From Halosegnis longus (GTDB lineage Archaea; Halobacteriota; Halobacteria; Halobacteriales; Haloarculaceae): a stretch of 64,000 nucleotides of DNA. How positions within the stretch are numbered: the stretch's first letter is position 1; each line of letters opens with the position of its first letter. This document shows positions 25,893 to 34,721 of this stretch, piece after piece. The DNA is taken from the NCBI RefSeq assembly GCF_009663395.1, contig NZ_QKNW01000001.1, forward strand, positions 2,387,062-2,451,061. The letters run 5' to 3'. The notes beneath the pieces were generated by a model, which saw only the letters and a program-made list of their open reading frames with translations, was not told where the DNA came from and did no database searches. Made by a program: the position numbers and the translations under genes.

Positions 25893-26077
25893 GTGGGATG
25901 CTGTTACATGCGACGACAAAAGTGTAGGTGCCAGCATCCGGCCGGACGCCGAACTATCGTCTCAGTAGCTCGTCTCGATGAGTACTGGCTAGTGGTGCAC
26001 TGCGCCGAAAGACTCCCTGGGGGCTGGTAGCATCCGCCAGAAATTTTACGACACTGCGACGAACCAGTGAATACCGT

Positions 26078-26113
26078 ATGAGAATGCACCGAGGGTGGTC
26101 TCGCGATGGGTGA
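26078..26113 (+). other. Possible upstream ORF overlapping the next start
   Basis: ATG at 26078 opens an 11-codon frame (MRMHRGWSRDG) whose stop lies just inside the start of the propeller gene at 26106. A TATA-like aaattttac at 26041-26049 is spaced so that a leaderless transcript would begin at this ATG. If used, the propeller would be translated by re-initiation. Short and unproven. Confidence 0.3.
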
Positions 26114-27677
26114 GACGGTGTGGGAGGTTACGATTGGGGAGAACGTCACCTCCTCCCGTTATTTTCGCGACTTCGATGTTGTGGGAGTTCCCAGCGATAG
26201 TACGTACACGATTCTCACCGCTGGCGACGGGACAGAGCTGCTGAGAGTCGATACCGATACGGTCGCACACAGGTCAAAACCGCTTCCCGACGAGAATCTA
26301 TTGTTACTTTCGACCGGCGGTGAAACGATCGCCGTCGACACGCAACAGTGGGAGGTCCAGTGGCGAAGCGACGGTGGGACGCCAGAGGCGATTGGTGAAG
26401 ATCGGATTGTACTCGCTGATGAGGCAACCATCACAGGTGTTAACAAAGCAAGCGGTCGGCGCGAGTGGCGAGAGACACTGAGTGAGGATAGAATCGATGT
26501 GCTGTGTATCTCACAGGGAACAGTCGTACTGAGTCCCGGCGACTGGGATGATAACACGCTCATTGGAATCGACGCCGGGTCAGGCCGTCAGCGTTGGAGA
26601 CACGTCGAGGACTACTGGAAGAGTTTCGAGGCCTACGAAGACGGGGTTCTCGTTGAGTGCAAGGAGTGGCCGGACGGGGATTCGTACTACTCGCTCACGA
26701 AAATCAACCCGGTGAATGGTCAAGAGCAGTGGCATGTCGACGAGTATCTCAGTCTCATCAGCGGCGAGCTCATCGGTGACTTGTTCGTCAGTAATGGCGA
26801 CCGGCTTTCGGCGGTCAATACCCGCACAGGGCGGATTGTGTGGGCAAACGAGTATCCGTCGATTAACAACCAGTTCTGGCTCTCAGAGCACGAAGAGCTG
26901 TTTGTCAGCGTGCAAGAGCCAGATTATGATGAACACCGCATCAAACAGATTGACCCCGAAACGGGGGACACAGAGTGGGACCTGGTCGTTGATGATCAGA
27001 TTCGCGGGATCGAGCGGCTCAACAATCAGGGGTTGGACAACTGGATCGCCGGCTCGTGGACGTATGAGCAAGAGGACGACTCTTCGTTCGTGTACCGGTT
27101 ATCAAGCACGTACAGTATGTGGCAGACGAACCTGCCCGAGGAGGTCAATCAGTTCGACGCGACTGGCTCGCCGGTCATTGGCGTTGGTCGCAACAATACA
27201 CTGTATGCGTTTGATGAGGACGACGGAACGCTGGAATGGACGTTCAGCGACGAGCGGCTAAATCTCATTAGTGCCGGTGACGAGAGTCTCGTCGTGTTAG
27301 CTGCCGGTGAACGGTACCTCATCAGCCGTGAAGACGGCCGGATTGAGGAGGTGTTTACCGATGGGTCTGTGGCGAGCGCCGAACAGGGAGCGATTTGGAC
27401 ACACGACCAGACCGTTGAGGCATATTCCCTCGGAACAGGGTCTCCTCTTGGCGATACGTCCGGGGGTACAACTGCAGACAGCGGTGATACGCAAGTCTAC
27501 GCCGGTGGCGACACCGGTCCCGACGAGACGAATGTGTACGCCGACGACAGCGGAGAATCGACCCAAGCCTCGACGACAGTCGATGACACGACGATTTCGT
27601 TTTGCCCGTCGTGTGGCTCGAATCTCGACGGCTTCGACTCCGTCGCCTTTTGTCCCAGCTGCGGGACAGAGTTGTAG
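26106..27677 (+). CDS. PQQ-type beta-propeller with tag motifs and double zinc ribbon
   Basis: 523 residues. Seven or more divergent blades (VQWRSDG, REWRETL, QRWRHVE, EQWHVDE, IVWANEY, TEWDLVV, LEWTFSD). The linker carries GDTQVYAGG and DETNVYADD, and the C terminus (about 498-523) is CPSCG...CPSCG. The longest but one of the propellers in the locus. Cytoplasmic. A short upstream frame (26078-26113) overlaps its start codon. Confidence 0.9.
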   Translation: MGETVWEVTIGENVTSSRYFRDFDVVGVPSDSTYTILTAGDGTELLRVDTDTVAHRSKPLPDENLLLLSTGGETIAVDTQQWEVQWRSDGGTPEAIGEDRIVLADEATITGVNKASGRREWRETLSEDRIDVLCISQGTVVLSPGDWDDNTLIGIDAGSGRQRWRHVEDYWKSFEAYEDGVLVECKEWPDGDSYYSLTKINPVNGQEQWHVDEYLSLISGELIGDLFVSNGDRLSAVNTRTGRIVWANEYPSINNQFWLSEHEELFVSVQEPDYDEHRIKQIDPETGDTEWDLVVDDQIRGIERLNNQGLDNWIAGSWTYEQEDDSSFVYRLSSTYSMWQTNLPEEVNQFDATGSPVIGVGRNNTLYAFDEDDGTLEWTFSDERLNLISAGDESLVVLAAGERYLISREDGRIEEVFTDGSVASAEQGAIWTHDQTVEAYSLGTGSPLGDTSGGTTADSGDTQVYAGGDTGPDETNVYADDSGESTQASTTVDDTTISFCPSCGSNLDGFDSVAFCPSCGTEL

Positions 27678-27727
27678 GCGACACCGTGTCGACGGGCGGG
27701 GGACTCGCGCCGCTGGCTCGACTGCGA

Positions 27728-28354
27728 CTACTCGAGGTCGTAGCCGCAGCCGGGGCAGAAATCAGGTGATGCGACCTGCTGGAGGTCCTGTCCACACATC
27801 GGGCAGTAATCCTGGGTGGGACTGAACACGCGCGTCGATGTACCGCTGGATTGTGGCGCTGGGGTCCCCGTCGGCCGCTGGACAGCGTACACGTGGTGGT
27901 CGCCGCTGGAGATGTAGACGGTGTTGCCAGCGACGGTCGGTGCTGACCGAACGCGGCCCTTGGTTTCGAAGACCCACTCTTCGCTCCCGTCGCTCGCGTC
28001 GAGGGCGTACATGTGACCGTCAGTGCTCCCGAAGAACACCGTTCCGTCATCGATGACGGGAGTACAGGTGATACGACGGTCAGCGCTGAACGTCCACCGC
28101 ACGCTCCCGTCACTGCGAGCCAGCGCGTACAGCGTCTCATCGTCGCTGCCGACGTACACCGTATCCACAGTGACCGCCGGCGAATGGCGAATCATATCGT
28201 TCGTTTCGAACTCCCACTCGACGTTACCCGTGTCCCTGTCGAGCGCGTAAACGAAGTTGTCATCGCCCGCAACGAAAATCATCCCACGGTCCGCTGTCGG
28301 CGGCGCTCGAATCCGTGCCCCGGTTTTCTGTTGCCAATCGAGCGAGAGACTCAC
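27728..28354 (-). CDS. Short PQQ-type beta-propeller with tag and zinc ribbon
   Basis: 208 residues, enough for only four clear blades (VEWEFETNDMIRHSPAV, VRWTFSADRRITCTPVI, EEWVFETKGRVRSAPTV plus an N-terminal one), about half a normal propeller. It therefore may dimerise to close the ring or be a truncated duplicate. The linker has STRVFSPTQ, and the C terminus is CPMCG...CPGCG. Blade consensus is close to those of 34722 and 38372. A TATA-like ctatttcag at 28378-28386 fits a leaderless start. Confidence 0.88.
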   Translation of the reverse strand: MSLSLDWQQKTGARIRAPPTADRGMIFVAGDDNFVYALDRDTGNVEWEFETNDMIRHSPAVTVDTVYVGSDDETLYALARSDGSVRWTFSADRRITCTPVIDDGTVFFGSTDGHMYALDASDGSEEWVFETKGRVRSAPTVAGNTVYISSGDHHVYAVQRPTGTPAPQSSGTSTRVFSPTQDYCPMCGQDLQQVASPDFCPGCGYDLE

Positions 28355-28402
28355 ACACAGCCCTGATACATCACCGCTGAAATAGCTTCCCCAAAAGCAC
28401 CA

Positions 28403-28413
28403 ATATTTATTTT
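28403..28413 (+). promoter_or_regulatory. TATA box for FHA gene at 28436
   Basis: atatttatttt, 23-33 bases before the ATG at 28436; opposed to the promoter of the propeller at 28354. Confidence 0.65.
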
Positions 28414-28435
28414 GTTGTCACTGACACACACAGCC

Positions 28436-29494
28436 ATGGCACAGGACCAACTGGCATACAGCGACATTCCGCCGGTGTACGTCAGCACGCCGAATTACGA
28501 CGATATGGGGGCGATCCTTGATCGGCTCGGTATCTCCTACACCGATCTGGATATGGTTGACTTGTCGATGGCAAACGGGGGAGTGGTCATGCTGAACTGC
28601 TCGTTCTCGTGGCGAGATGAAGTCGATCTCGATGCCCTCGAGCAGTTCGTGGCCGACGGGGGAACGCTGATGGCCTCAGACCTGACGTCGGATGCAATCG
28701 AGTATTTCACCAGTGCGACCTTCGGCTCCGGTGGGTGGGGAAACAGCGTGCCTGCTGAAGTAGTCGATACTGAGCTCGTCGATCTACTCGGCCAGGAGAC
28801 GCTCGAACTCGACTTCGACACGGCAATCAACGAGCCGAACTCGCTACCACCCGGTTCGACGCCGCTCCTTCGAGCATCGAACCGGGACTCCGTCATTGCG
28901 TACAAGTTCTCGTATCAGCGCGGAACCGTGGTCTACACTGTCTTCCACAACCACTCACAGCCGACGGACGTCGAGGACGCACTGCTCCAAGCGCTGCTCA
29001 TGGTGCCGATTGCGGAATCAGCAGACACGACAGTCGAGGAGACGTACACGACAATCGTCGGCGAACCGTCCGGTGGAGGCGACACCCAACTGCTGGATGA
29101 ATCCGGAAACACGACCGAGGTGTATCGGCAGAGCGGTGGGGGGTCAGAGACGGGGATCCGAACAGAGACAAACACGACGACGGTTACCCTGCGGGCGGTC
29201 TCGGGTGGAAGCGGCGAGCTGAGCTGGACGATTGAGCCGGGGGACTCAGTCACGCTCGGTCGCGGCGAATTGGGCGATATCGTCAACGACCAACACCAGT
29301 CGTACGTCTCGGGTCGCCACCTCGAGATTACACACCCGGACTCACACGGTCCGCTGAAGATTCGGGACACCGACAGCACGAATGGCACCCAGCTCGCGGG
29401 GCAAGACATCTCTGATGGGCGAACGCGTACACTCGAGATGGGGATGGAGCTAGCGCTCGCCGGAGACCGTGTCACGCTGGAGGTAGAGGTGTAG
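28436..29494 (+). CDS. GATase-like domain plus FHA domain with tag motif
   Basis: 352 residues from the ATG at 28436. The N-terminal domain (about 1-205) has alternating strands and helices with VVMLNCSFSW and FVADGGTLMASDLTSDAI, resembling the glutamine-amidotransferase-like fold of DUF4350-type proteins; no catalytic Cys-His pair is obvious, so it may be a ligand-binding relative. Middle: GDTQLLDESG and TTEVYRQSG. C-terminal FHA at about 260-352: LGRGELGDIV, VSGRHLEI, DTDSTNGTQL. Tag motifs beside an FHA domain again suggest self-binding control as in GarA/OdhI (inference). Confidence 0.87.
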   Translation: MAQDQLAYSDIPPVYVSTPNYDDMGAILDRLGISYTDLDMVDLSMANGGVVMLNCSFSWRDEVDLDALEQFVADGGTLMASDLTSDAIEYFTSATFGSGGWGNSVPAEVVDTELVDLLGQETLELDFDTAINEPNSLPPGSTPLLRASNRDSVIAYKFSYQRGTVVYTVFHNHSQPTDVEDALLQALLMVPIAESADTTVEETYTTIVGEPSGGGDTQLLDESGNTTEVYRQSGGGSETGIRTETNTTTVTLRAVSGGSGELSWTIEPGDSVTLGRGELGDIVNDQHQSYVSGRHLEITHPDSHGPLKIRDTDSTNGTQLAGQDISDGRTRTLEMGMELALAGDRVTLEVEV

Positions 29495-29597
29495 TGGCTG
29501 GTGCATCCGGCACCGCCCGTCGTCGTGTCAACCGCGGAGTCGCCACCGGCTGACTGGACCGAAGGACAAGCAGCGTTTCACACCGCCGTCCAAGGCC

Positions 29598-30053
29598 ATG
29601 GATGCTGATGAGAAGCGCACGTTGGTCCGAGTGTTACAGGAGTCGGGGGGCCAAATGTACCAGTCAGATCTCGGCGACATGCTTGGTTGGTCGGCGACGA
29701 AAACGTCGGCGGCTGCGACCGAACTGAGTGAGGCTGGACGGATCAAGAAGATACGACTGGGGACGGAGAACATTCTGGTGCTTCCAGACGAGACAGTACC
29801 AGAGGCCGACGACAGTGATTCGGCCACGGACACTGGCGAAACGAGCGTGTACGATCCATCTGCGACCAGCGCCGAGAGCGAGTCTGTCGAGACAAACGTC
29901 TACAGCGTCGACGACGCAGAGACGGCGACTCCAGACACCGAGGAGTCGTCCGAGACGCCAGAGTTCTGTACGAACTGTGGGGCAGATGTGCAGGCGTACA
30001 CCGAGCCGACCTTCTGTCCGGAGTGTGGCTCGTCGCTCGGCCCCGACGACTGA
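29598..30053 (+). CDS. Winged-helix protein with two tag motifs and zinc ribbon
   Basis: 151 residues. Residues 1-62 are a MarR/ArsR-like winged helix (RTLVRVLQESGGQMYQSDLG, then TSAAATELSEAGRIKKIRLG). The acidic linker has GETSVYDPSAT and VETNVYSVDD; the first is the closest match in the window to the ETTSVF phospho-site of GarA/OdhI. The C terminus is CTNCG...CPECG. A DNA-binding domain joined to the phospho-tag makes it the best candidate for a transcriptional output of the network (inference). Confidence 0.88.
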   Translation: MDADEKRTLVRVLQESGGQMYQSDLGDMLGWSATKTSAAATELSEAGRIKKIRLGTENILVLPDETVPEADDSDSATDTGETSVYDPSATSAESESVETNVYSVDDAETATPDTEESSETPEFCTNCGADVQAYTEPTFCPECGSSLGPDD

Positions 30054-30157
30054 GGACTCTACCCCTGCCGTCGGGGGAAACTATTTCAACGGCGGCTGCT
30101 CCTGATTTGATATCCATGGCCAGTCAGCTCCGGGGCCGGCTGTGACGACTTCCATCG

Positions 30158-33100
30158 ATGTTTCCACCAGCGTCCCTTCTCCAATCGTCTCCGTCAACCG
30201 CAGTTGGACTGGTTACCAGTGACCTCGCGACCGGTGCGATGCCGGATTCGCTGGGCAAGACAGTGCTTGAGCGGCTCCGTAGCCGGGATTCATCGGCAGT
30301 AGCAGACGCGATACCGTCACTGATTGAGGCTGTTGAGACCGGGCTGGAACCACCACAGAAGACGTACCGTGCACACCTCACACAGTTCCTGCTCGAGACC
30401 GGCCGGACCCATCCGTCGATGGCGGCGCAGCTGTCGCCGCTGCTGGGAACGATCGACGAGCACATCTTCGATGAGGAACGGATTGCCCGCTTGTTCATCG
30501 CTGTCGCTGTGCATGAGCCGGAGCACATCGCGAGGTGGGTACCCCACGTGTTATCGACAGCACACACTCCGAGCATCATCGACCACGGTCGTGGTTGGGG
30601 GCTCGCCCGAGCGGCGGCGACCGATGCAGTTGCCCTCACAGAGACACTCCCGAAGATTGAGCCAGGGGCGGCGTCCACTGCTGTCTCAGCAAGCGCCATC
30701 GAGCAACTCGGACAGGTGGGGCTTGTCGCGCCACAGCTCGTCGAGCTACAGCTTCCAGCGCTTTTGACACTTGCTGGCGAGTCGGGGGATGACCGGCGGG
30801 CCGCTGCGCTGCGAGCGGTTGGCCGGACGCTCGGGGTCGCAGCGACCGGTGGTGACCGGTACGGGCTTGCAAGTACACACACAGCGACGACGGCAGTGGA
30901 GGTTGCTGCAACTGCCCTGACAGCCGAGTCGGCGGTAGTAATCGAGGCAGCGGCAGAGACACTCGGCTCGATTGGGGTTGCGCCACCGCAGCCGGCGGCT
31001 CCGGCCATGGAGACCCTTGTCGACGGTCTGGAGACGACTCCTGCCCCTGCCCGCGAAACCGTTCTCGAGAATCTAGAAACCATCACGGAGCGCCGCCCGC
31101 TTCCGGCGGCTGCAATCGCACCGCTTCGCCAGGTGCTGGCGGTCGCACCGTCCGACGAGCAGCGTCAGGCGCTTCGCCTTCTCGGTCGCGTTGCGGAGAC
31201 GGAGGGGGTGGATGTGGCCATCACAGAGGCCATTGTGACGGGATTCCGCGAGGGGACCCACCACACTCGCCGCGGGGCAGTCACGGCGTGTGAGCGGCTG
31301 CTATCGACGTGGACGGACCCGCCGACAGCACTGCGGGAGCTGCTTTATGACGCGACGGAGGATTCACACAGATGGGTTCGCGATGACGCGTACTCGGCGC
31401 TTGCAGCGGGACCAGCCTCGACGCGAACGGAACAGACGCTACAGACGGCTGCACAGACCGCCAGCCACGTGCAGGCGGCGCTCTCGGCCGCACGGGCGCT
31501 AGACTTGCCAGCAGTGACGACGACCGCCGTCGAACAGTTTGCAGCAGCGCTTCCGCTGTCCCAAGACGAGGACGAGGGTGACCAACGAGAGATCGACTGG
31601 AAGCGGTACGCCAGCGCGCTCACCACTGTTGCTGATGACCGACCAATCCATCTCGCTCCGCACGTGGACACCCTATGTTCCCTGCTGGAGACGCGAACGG
31701 CGGGCGGGGAGGCGATTGCAGCCATGCTGCACAACGTAGCGTCGGCTGTGCCGACAGCAATCGACGGCGAGACCGACCGCTTGCGCCGATACTGTACGAC
31801 GCACCCCGAACAGCCACACACTGGTGCGGTATTAGCAGCGTTGCTGGCCACGGACTGGTACGATTCGGACTGTGTCGCGCAGGTGGCGCGTCGGGGGCCA
31901 ACTGGACGGCTGGCACCGGCTGCACCGGCGATAGCAGACCGACAGCCGGCACACGTCTTCGAAATGCTAGCTGCGCTCGAAACCCGGTTCCTCCACGATA
32001 CGACTCACGAGGAGAACGAATGGTGGCTCCACGAGCTTCCGGCGCTCGCCGAAGCGACGCAACTCGTCCACCAGCCGTTAGTCGACTTGAGCGAGCGACT
32101 ACTTCGGGCGCAGGATGAAGACTGGGTCCGTTGGGACGGAGCGAAGACGCTGGCAGCAGTCGGCCGTCCCCGACCGACATCGCTGCGGCTTGCTGAAGCA
32201 GCGATGCTGGACGGCCTCGACGATTGGAACTCAAACGTCCCGCTGTGGACCCTTCGGGCGGTTCGCCGGCTCCCGAACGACCAGATTCGCCAGTCACCAC
32301 CGGTCCAGAGCTTCCGGGGACACCCGTACGGCAACATTCGGCGTGCAGGGTATGCGTCTCGTGCCGGGCCGGCCGACGAGTCACTGACAGCGAACCGCTG
32401 GGCAACTGCAATCCGGGCAGGCGAGTCACACGCCCGGTCGGTCGCGACTGTATTTCGGGACGTATCGCCGGCCGAGCGGACGACGGCCATCGAAGTAGCC
32501 TGCACTGGGCTTCGGTCACCGGAGCCAGCGGTACGTGAACGCGCAGTCGAGGGCCTGACAGCGGTAGTTAGCGGAGAGCCTGAGACAGCAAGTGACGCGT
32601 TGATTGCACTGCTCGGTGAGGGTACGCCCGCCGAGCAGGCGCTTGCCGTGTACACTGCAGGCGAGATAGCAGCAGGGGAGACAGATGCGAATCTGGATCG
32701 CTTGCGCGCCTGTCTCGAGACCGGGCTGACAGCGTCACCGCTGGCTGTCCGTCGGTGGGCGGTTCGTAGCCTTGGTCGCTTGGCGACGACGGCTCCGCTG
32801 GTGACTGCGACAGCCCTACCGGACGTGATAGCGGCGCTCGAAAGTGATGACGCGTGTGTGCGAGCGTACGCTGCTTGGACACTCGCAGAGCTAGCGTGGA
32901 CACGCCCGGCCGCCGCACGTCCGGCCGCCCAGGCTATCGTATCGGCGCTTGCCACAGCCGATAACAACGTCACGAGTCACCTCGTGAGGGCACTGCAGGC
33001 ACTTCCGCCTGATGCAGTGGCCGCTGTCTCAGAAGCGCCCCGACTTCTCACGACGGTTCTCGAGGCTAGCGAACCACCACTGGCGGACGCGGTCGGAGCA

Positions 33101-34177
33101 GCTATCGCCGTCTTGGCACAGGCTGCACCGGAATCCCTTGAGCCGTACGTCCACCAGCTTGCAGCGAATATGGACGTTGACGGGGTGGCAGCGGCGGTTG
33201 CTCGTGTCGCTGCCGTGGCCCCGGCCGCGGTTAGCGATACCATCGACGCGGTGATTGACGCACAGAACGGCCTGGCGCGTCGCGAAGCACTTGCGTGGTG
33301 TGGCGCAGACGAGTATCCAGCGGCGCTCGAATCACCACTTGCGGCAGGAACGACGTCACTCGCAGTCGAACGGGAGTCGATCATCGTGTACCTGACGCGT
33401 GCCACCACGCAGACACAGCGCCGTGCTGCGTTGCAGGCAGCGATGACAGGCGGGAACAGCACAGATGTGCTGCATGGACTCCTTCAGGGGCTCTGTGAGG
33501 CGGCAGAACACACGGAAGCGACGACTCGCCAGCGCGCTGTGGTGAGTATCGCTGACGCTGTCGAACTGTGTGACAGCTCGCTCGAGCCGGTCGCGGAGCA
33601 GCTGTTGGCGACACTGCTGGCGCGAACACGCGATGCTGATGCAGACGTACGCAGCCAGGCGTTCCGGACGCTCACGTACGTCATTCCGACCGTCGAGGCG
33701 ACACGTATCCGAGACGCACGCGCTGCGATTATTACTGCCGGAATCGAGGCGTTAGACGACACGAACGCCTGGGTGTATCGGCATGCCGCGACCGTGCTAG
33801 GTCTCCTCCCCCGTGATGTGCAGTCGGAGACGAATCTGGTTCAACAGTTGATTGCGGAGTGTCGCGACGCGACGCCGATTCCCCCGGGCGTCAATCTGGC
33901 ACTGGCCGAAACAGCCCAAACTGCCGGTGAGTGGGAAACCGTAACCGAGTTACTCGCCCAGCAGCTCACCGCCGAGTCACTTCGCGTTCGCCAAACCGCC
34001 TATCGTGGCCTCGCGAAGGTCGCAGAGCGGCGACGGACCGCCGGCCAGCCCGTTGGTACGCTTCCGTCGGAGCCTGTCGAGGTGATTCGTACCCAGCTTG
34101 TCGCGCACACCGACGCGGAGTTTCCCGTTATCGCCGAAGCAGCCCAGGCCGCTGTAGAGTATTTCGAGTCCCAGTAG
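30158..34177 (+). CDS. Giant HEAT-repeat protein
   Basis: 1339 residues, Ala-rich, built almost wholly from HEAT-like helical repeats (for example SEDDACVRAYAAWTLAELAW-type units at about 905-930, and DADVRSQAFRTLTYVIP near 1175). No zinc ribbon, tag motif or membrane helix. A solenoid of this length could scaffold a large assembly. Start uncertain: ATG at 30158, or 30239 (MPDSLGKTVLERL). A ten-codon frame MASQLRGRL opens at 30117, just downstream of a TATA-like ctatttcaa, so a re-initiation start is possible. Its repeats resemble those of the 464-residue HEAT protein at 12058. Confidence 0.85.
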   Translation: MFPPASLLQSSPSTAVGLVTSDLATGAMPDSLGKTVLERLRSRDSSAVADAIPSLIEAVETGLEPPQKTYRAHLTQFLLETGRTHPSMAAQLSPLLGTIDEHIFDEERIARLFIAVAVHEPEHIARWVPHVLSTAHTPSIIDHGRGWGLARAAATDAVALTETLPKIEPGAASTAVSASAIEQLGQVGLVAPQLVELQLPALLTLAGESGDDRRAAALRAVGRTLGVAATGGDRYGLASTHTATTAVEVAATALTAESAVVIEAAAETLGSIGVAPPQPAAPAMETLVDGLETTPAPARETVLENLETITERRPLPAAAIAPLRQVLAVAPSDEQRQALRLLGRVAETEGVDVAITEAIVTGFREGTHHTRRGAVTACERLLSTWTDPPTALRELLYDATEDSHRWVRDDAYSALAAGPASTRTEQTLQTAAQTASHVQAALSAARALDLPAVTTTAVEQFAAALPLSQDEDEGDQREIDWKRYASALTTVADDRPIHLAPHVDTLCSLLETRTAGGEAIAAMLHNVASAVPTAIDGETDRLRRYCTTHPEQPHTGAVLAALLATDWYDSDCVAQVARRGPTGRLAPAAPAIADRQPAHVFEMLAALETRFLHDTTHEENEWWLHELPALAEATQLVHQPLVDLSERLLRAQDEDWVRWDGAKTLAAVGRPRPTSLRLAEAAMLDGLDDWNSNVPLWTLRAVRRLPNDQIRQSPPVQSFRGHPYGNIRRAGYASRAGPADESLTANRWATAIRAGESHARSVATVFRDVSPAERTTAIEVACTGLRSPEPAVRERAVEGLTAVVSGEPETASDALIALLGEGTPAEQALAVYTAGEIAAGETDANLDRLRACLETGLTASPLAVRRWAVRSLGRLATTAPLVTATALPDVIAALESDDACVRAYAAWTLAELAWTRPAAARPAAQAIVSALATADNNVTSHLVRALQALPPDAVAAVSEAPRLLTTVLEASEPPLADAVGAAIAVLAQAAPESLEPYVHQLAANMDVDGVAAAVARVAAVAPAAVSDTIDAVIDAQNGLARREALAWCGADEYPAALESPLAAGTTSLAVERESIIVYLTRATTQTQRRAALQAAMTGGNSTDVLHGLLQGLCEAAEHTEATTRQRAVVSIADAVELCDSSLEPVAEQLLATLLARTRDADADVRSQAFRTLTYVIPTVEATRIRDARAAIITAGIEALDDTNAWVYRHAATVLGLLPRDVQSETNLVQQLIAECRDATPIPPGVNLALAETAQTAGEWETVTELLAQQLTAESLRVRQTAYRGLAKVAERRRTAGQPVGTLPSEPVEVIRTQLVAHTDAEFPVIAEAAQAAVEYFESQ

Positions 34178-34188
34178 TTCGCCCACAG

Positions 34189-34198
34189 CTATTTGATA
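34189..34198 (+). promoter_or_regulatory. TATA box for coiled-coil gene at 34220
   Basis: ctatttgata, 22-31 bases before the ATG at 34220. A GGAGGG stretch also lies right before the ATG. Confidence 0.55.
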
Positions 34199-34219
34199 GA
34201 TGAAACGTAGGAGGGTGAT

Positions 34220-34597
34220 ATGGGGACAGAGGAGAAGTATTACGAGAAGCTGGAGGAAGCAGAGACCCTGTTGCAGCACTTCCAGAAGTGTGCTGATGAT
34301 GTCGCGAGAGCTCACCCGAATGGGAACATGCAGGCTCAACGCTCCGAGCTCGAGTCCATCAAAGAGGAGTATCGCGACATCATAGAGGAGGTTCGCTCGC
34401 TCGACGACACTGAAAGGGGACTGAATCTCCTCATTCGAGTTTGTGCACAGTTGGAGGCAGAGTTAGAAGAGTGGCACAACAAAGGAATAACAGATCGGTA
34501 CACCGCCCGATATGCGACAGATTCGGCAACTGATCAGTCATCTCGGAGTTCCAGCGACTCGGACACGAATTCCGAGACGCGAATTTTCGACCCGTAG
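34220..34597 (+). CDS. Small coiled-coil protein ending in the tag motif
   Basis: 125 residues. Residues 1-90 are strongly helical and probably coiled-coil (YYEKLEEAETLLQHFQKCA, LESIKEEYRDIIEEVRSL). A Ser/Asp-rich tail then ends exactly in NSETRIFDP. The motif is the last thing in the protein, with no zinc ribbon, so it acts as a bare C-terminal peptide tag. Possible dimeric adaptor. Own TATA box. Confidence 0.83.
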   Translation: MGTEEKYYEKLEEAETLLQHFQKCADDVARAHPNGNMQAQRSELESIKEEYRDIIEEVRSLDDTERGLNLLIRVCAQLEAELEEWHNKGITDRYTARYATDSATDQSSRSSSDSDTNSETRIFDP

Positions 34598-34721
34598 ACG
34601 GAGAGCCGAGTCGTCCCTATATTATCGAGAGAGACCGTCTTCCGTACCCGCCTGTCGCGTCATGTGTTCTGTCGAGTAGTTGGCGCACAAGTATTTTGCT
34701 GGGTTGTTCACACCTATCGTC

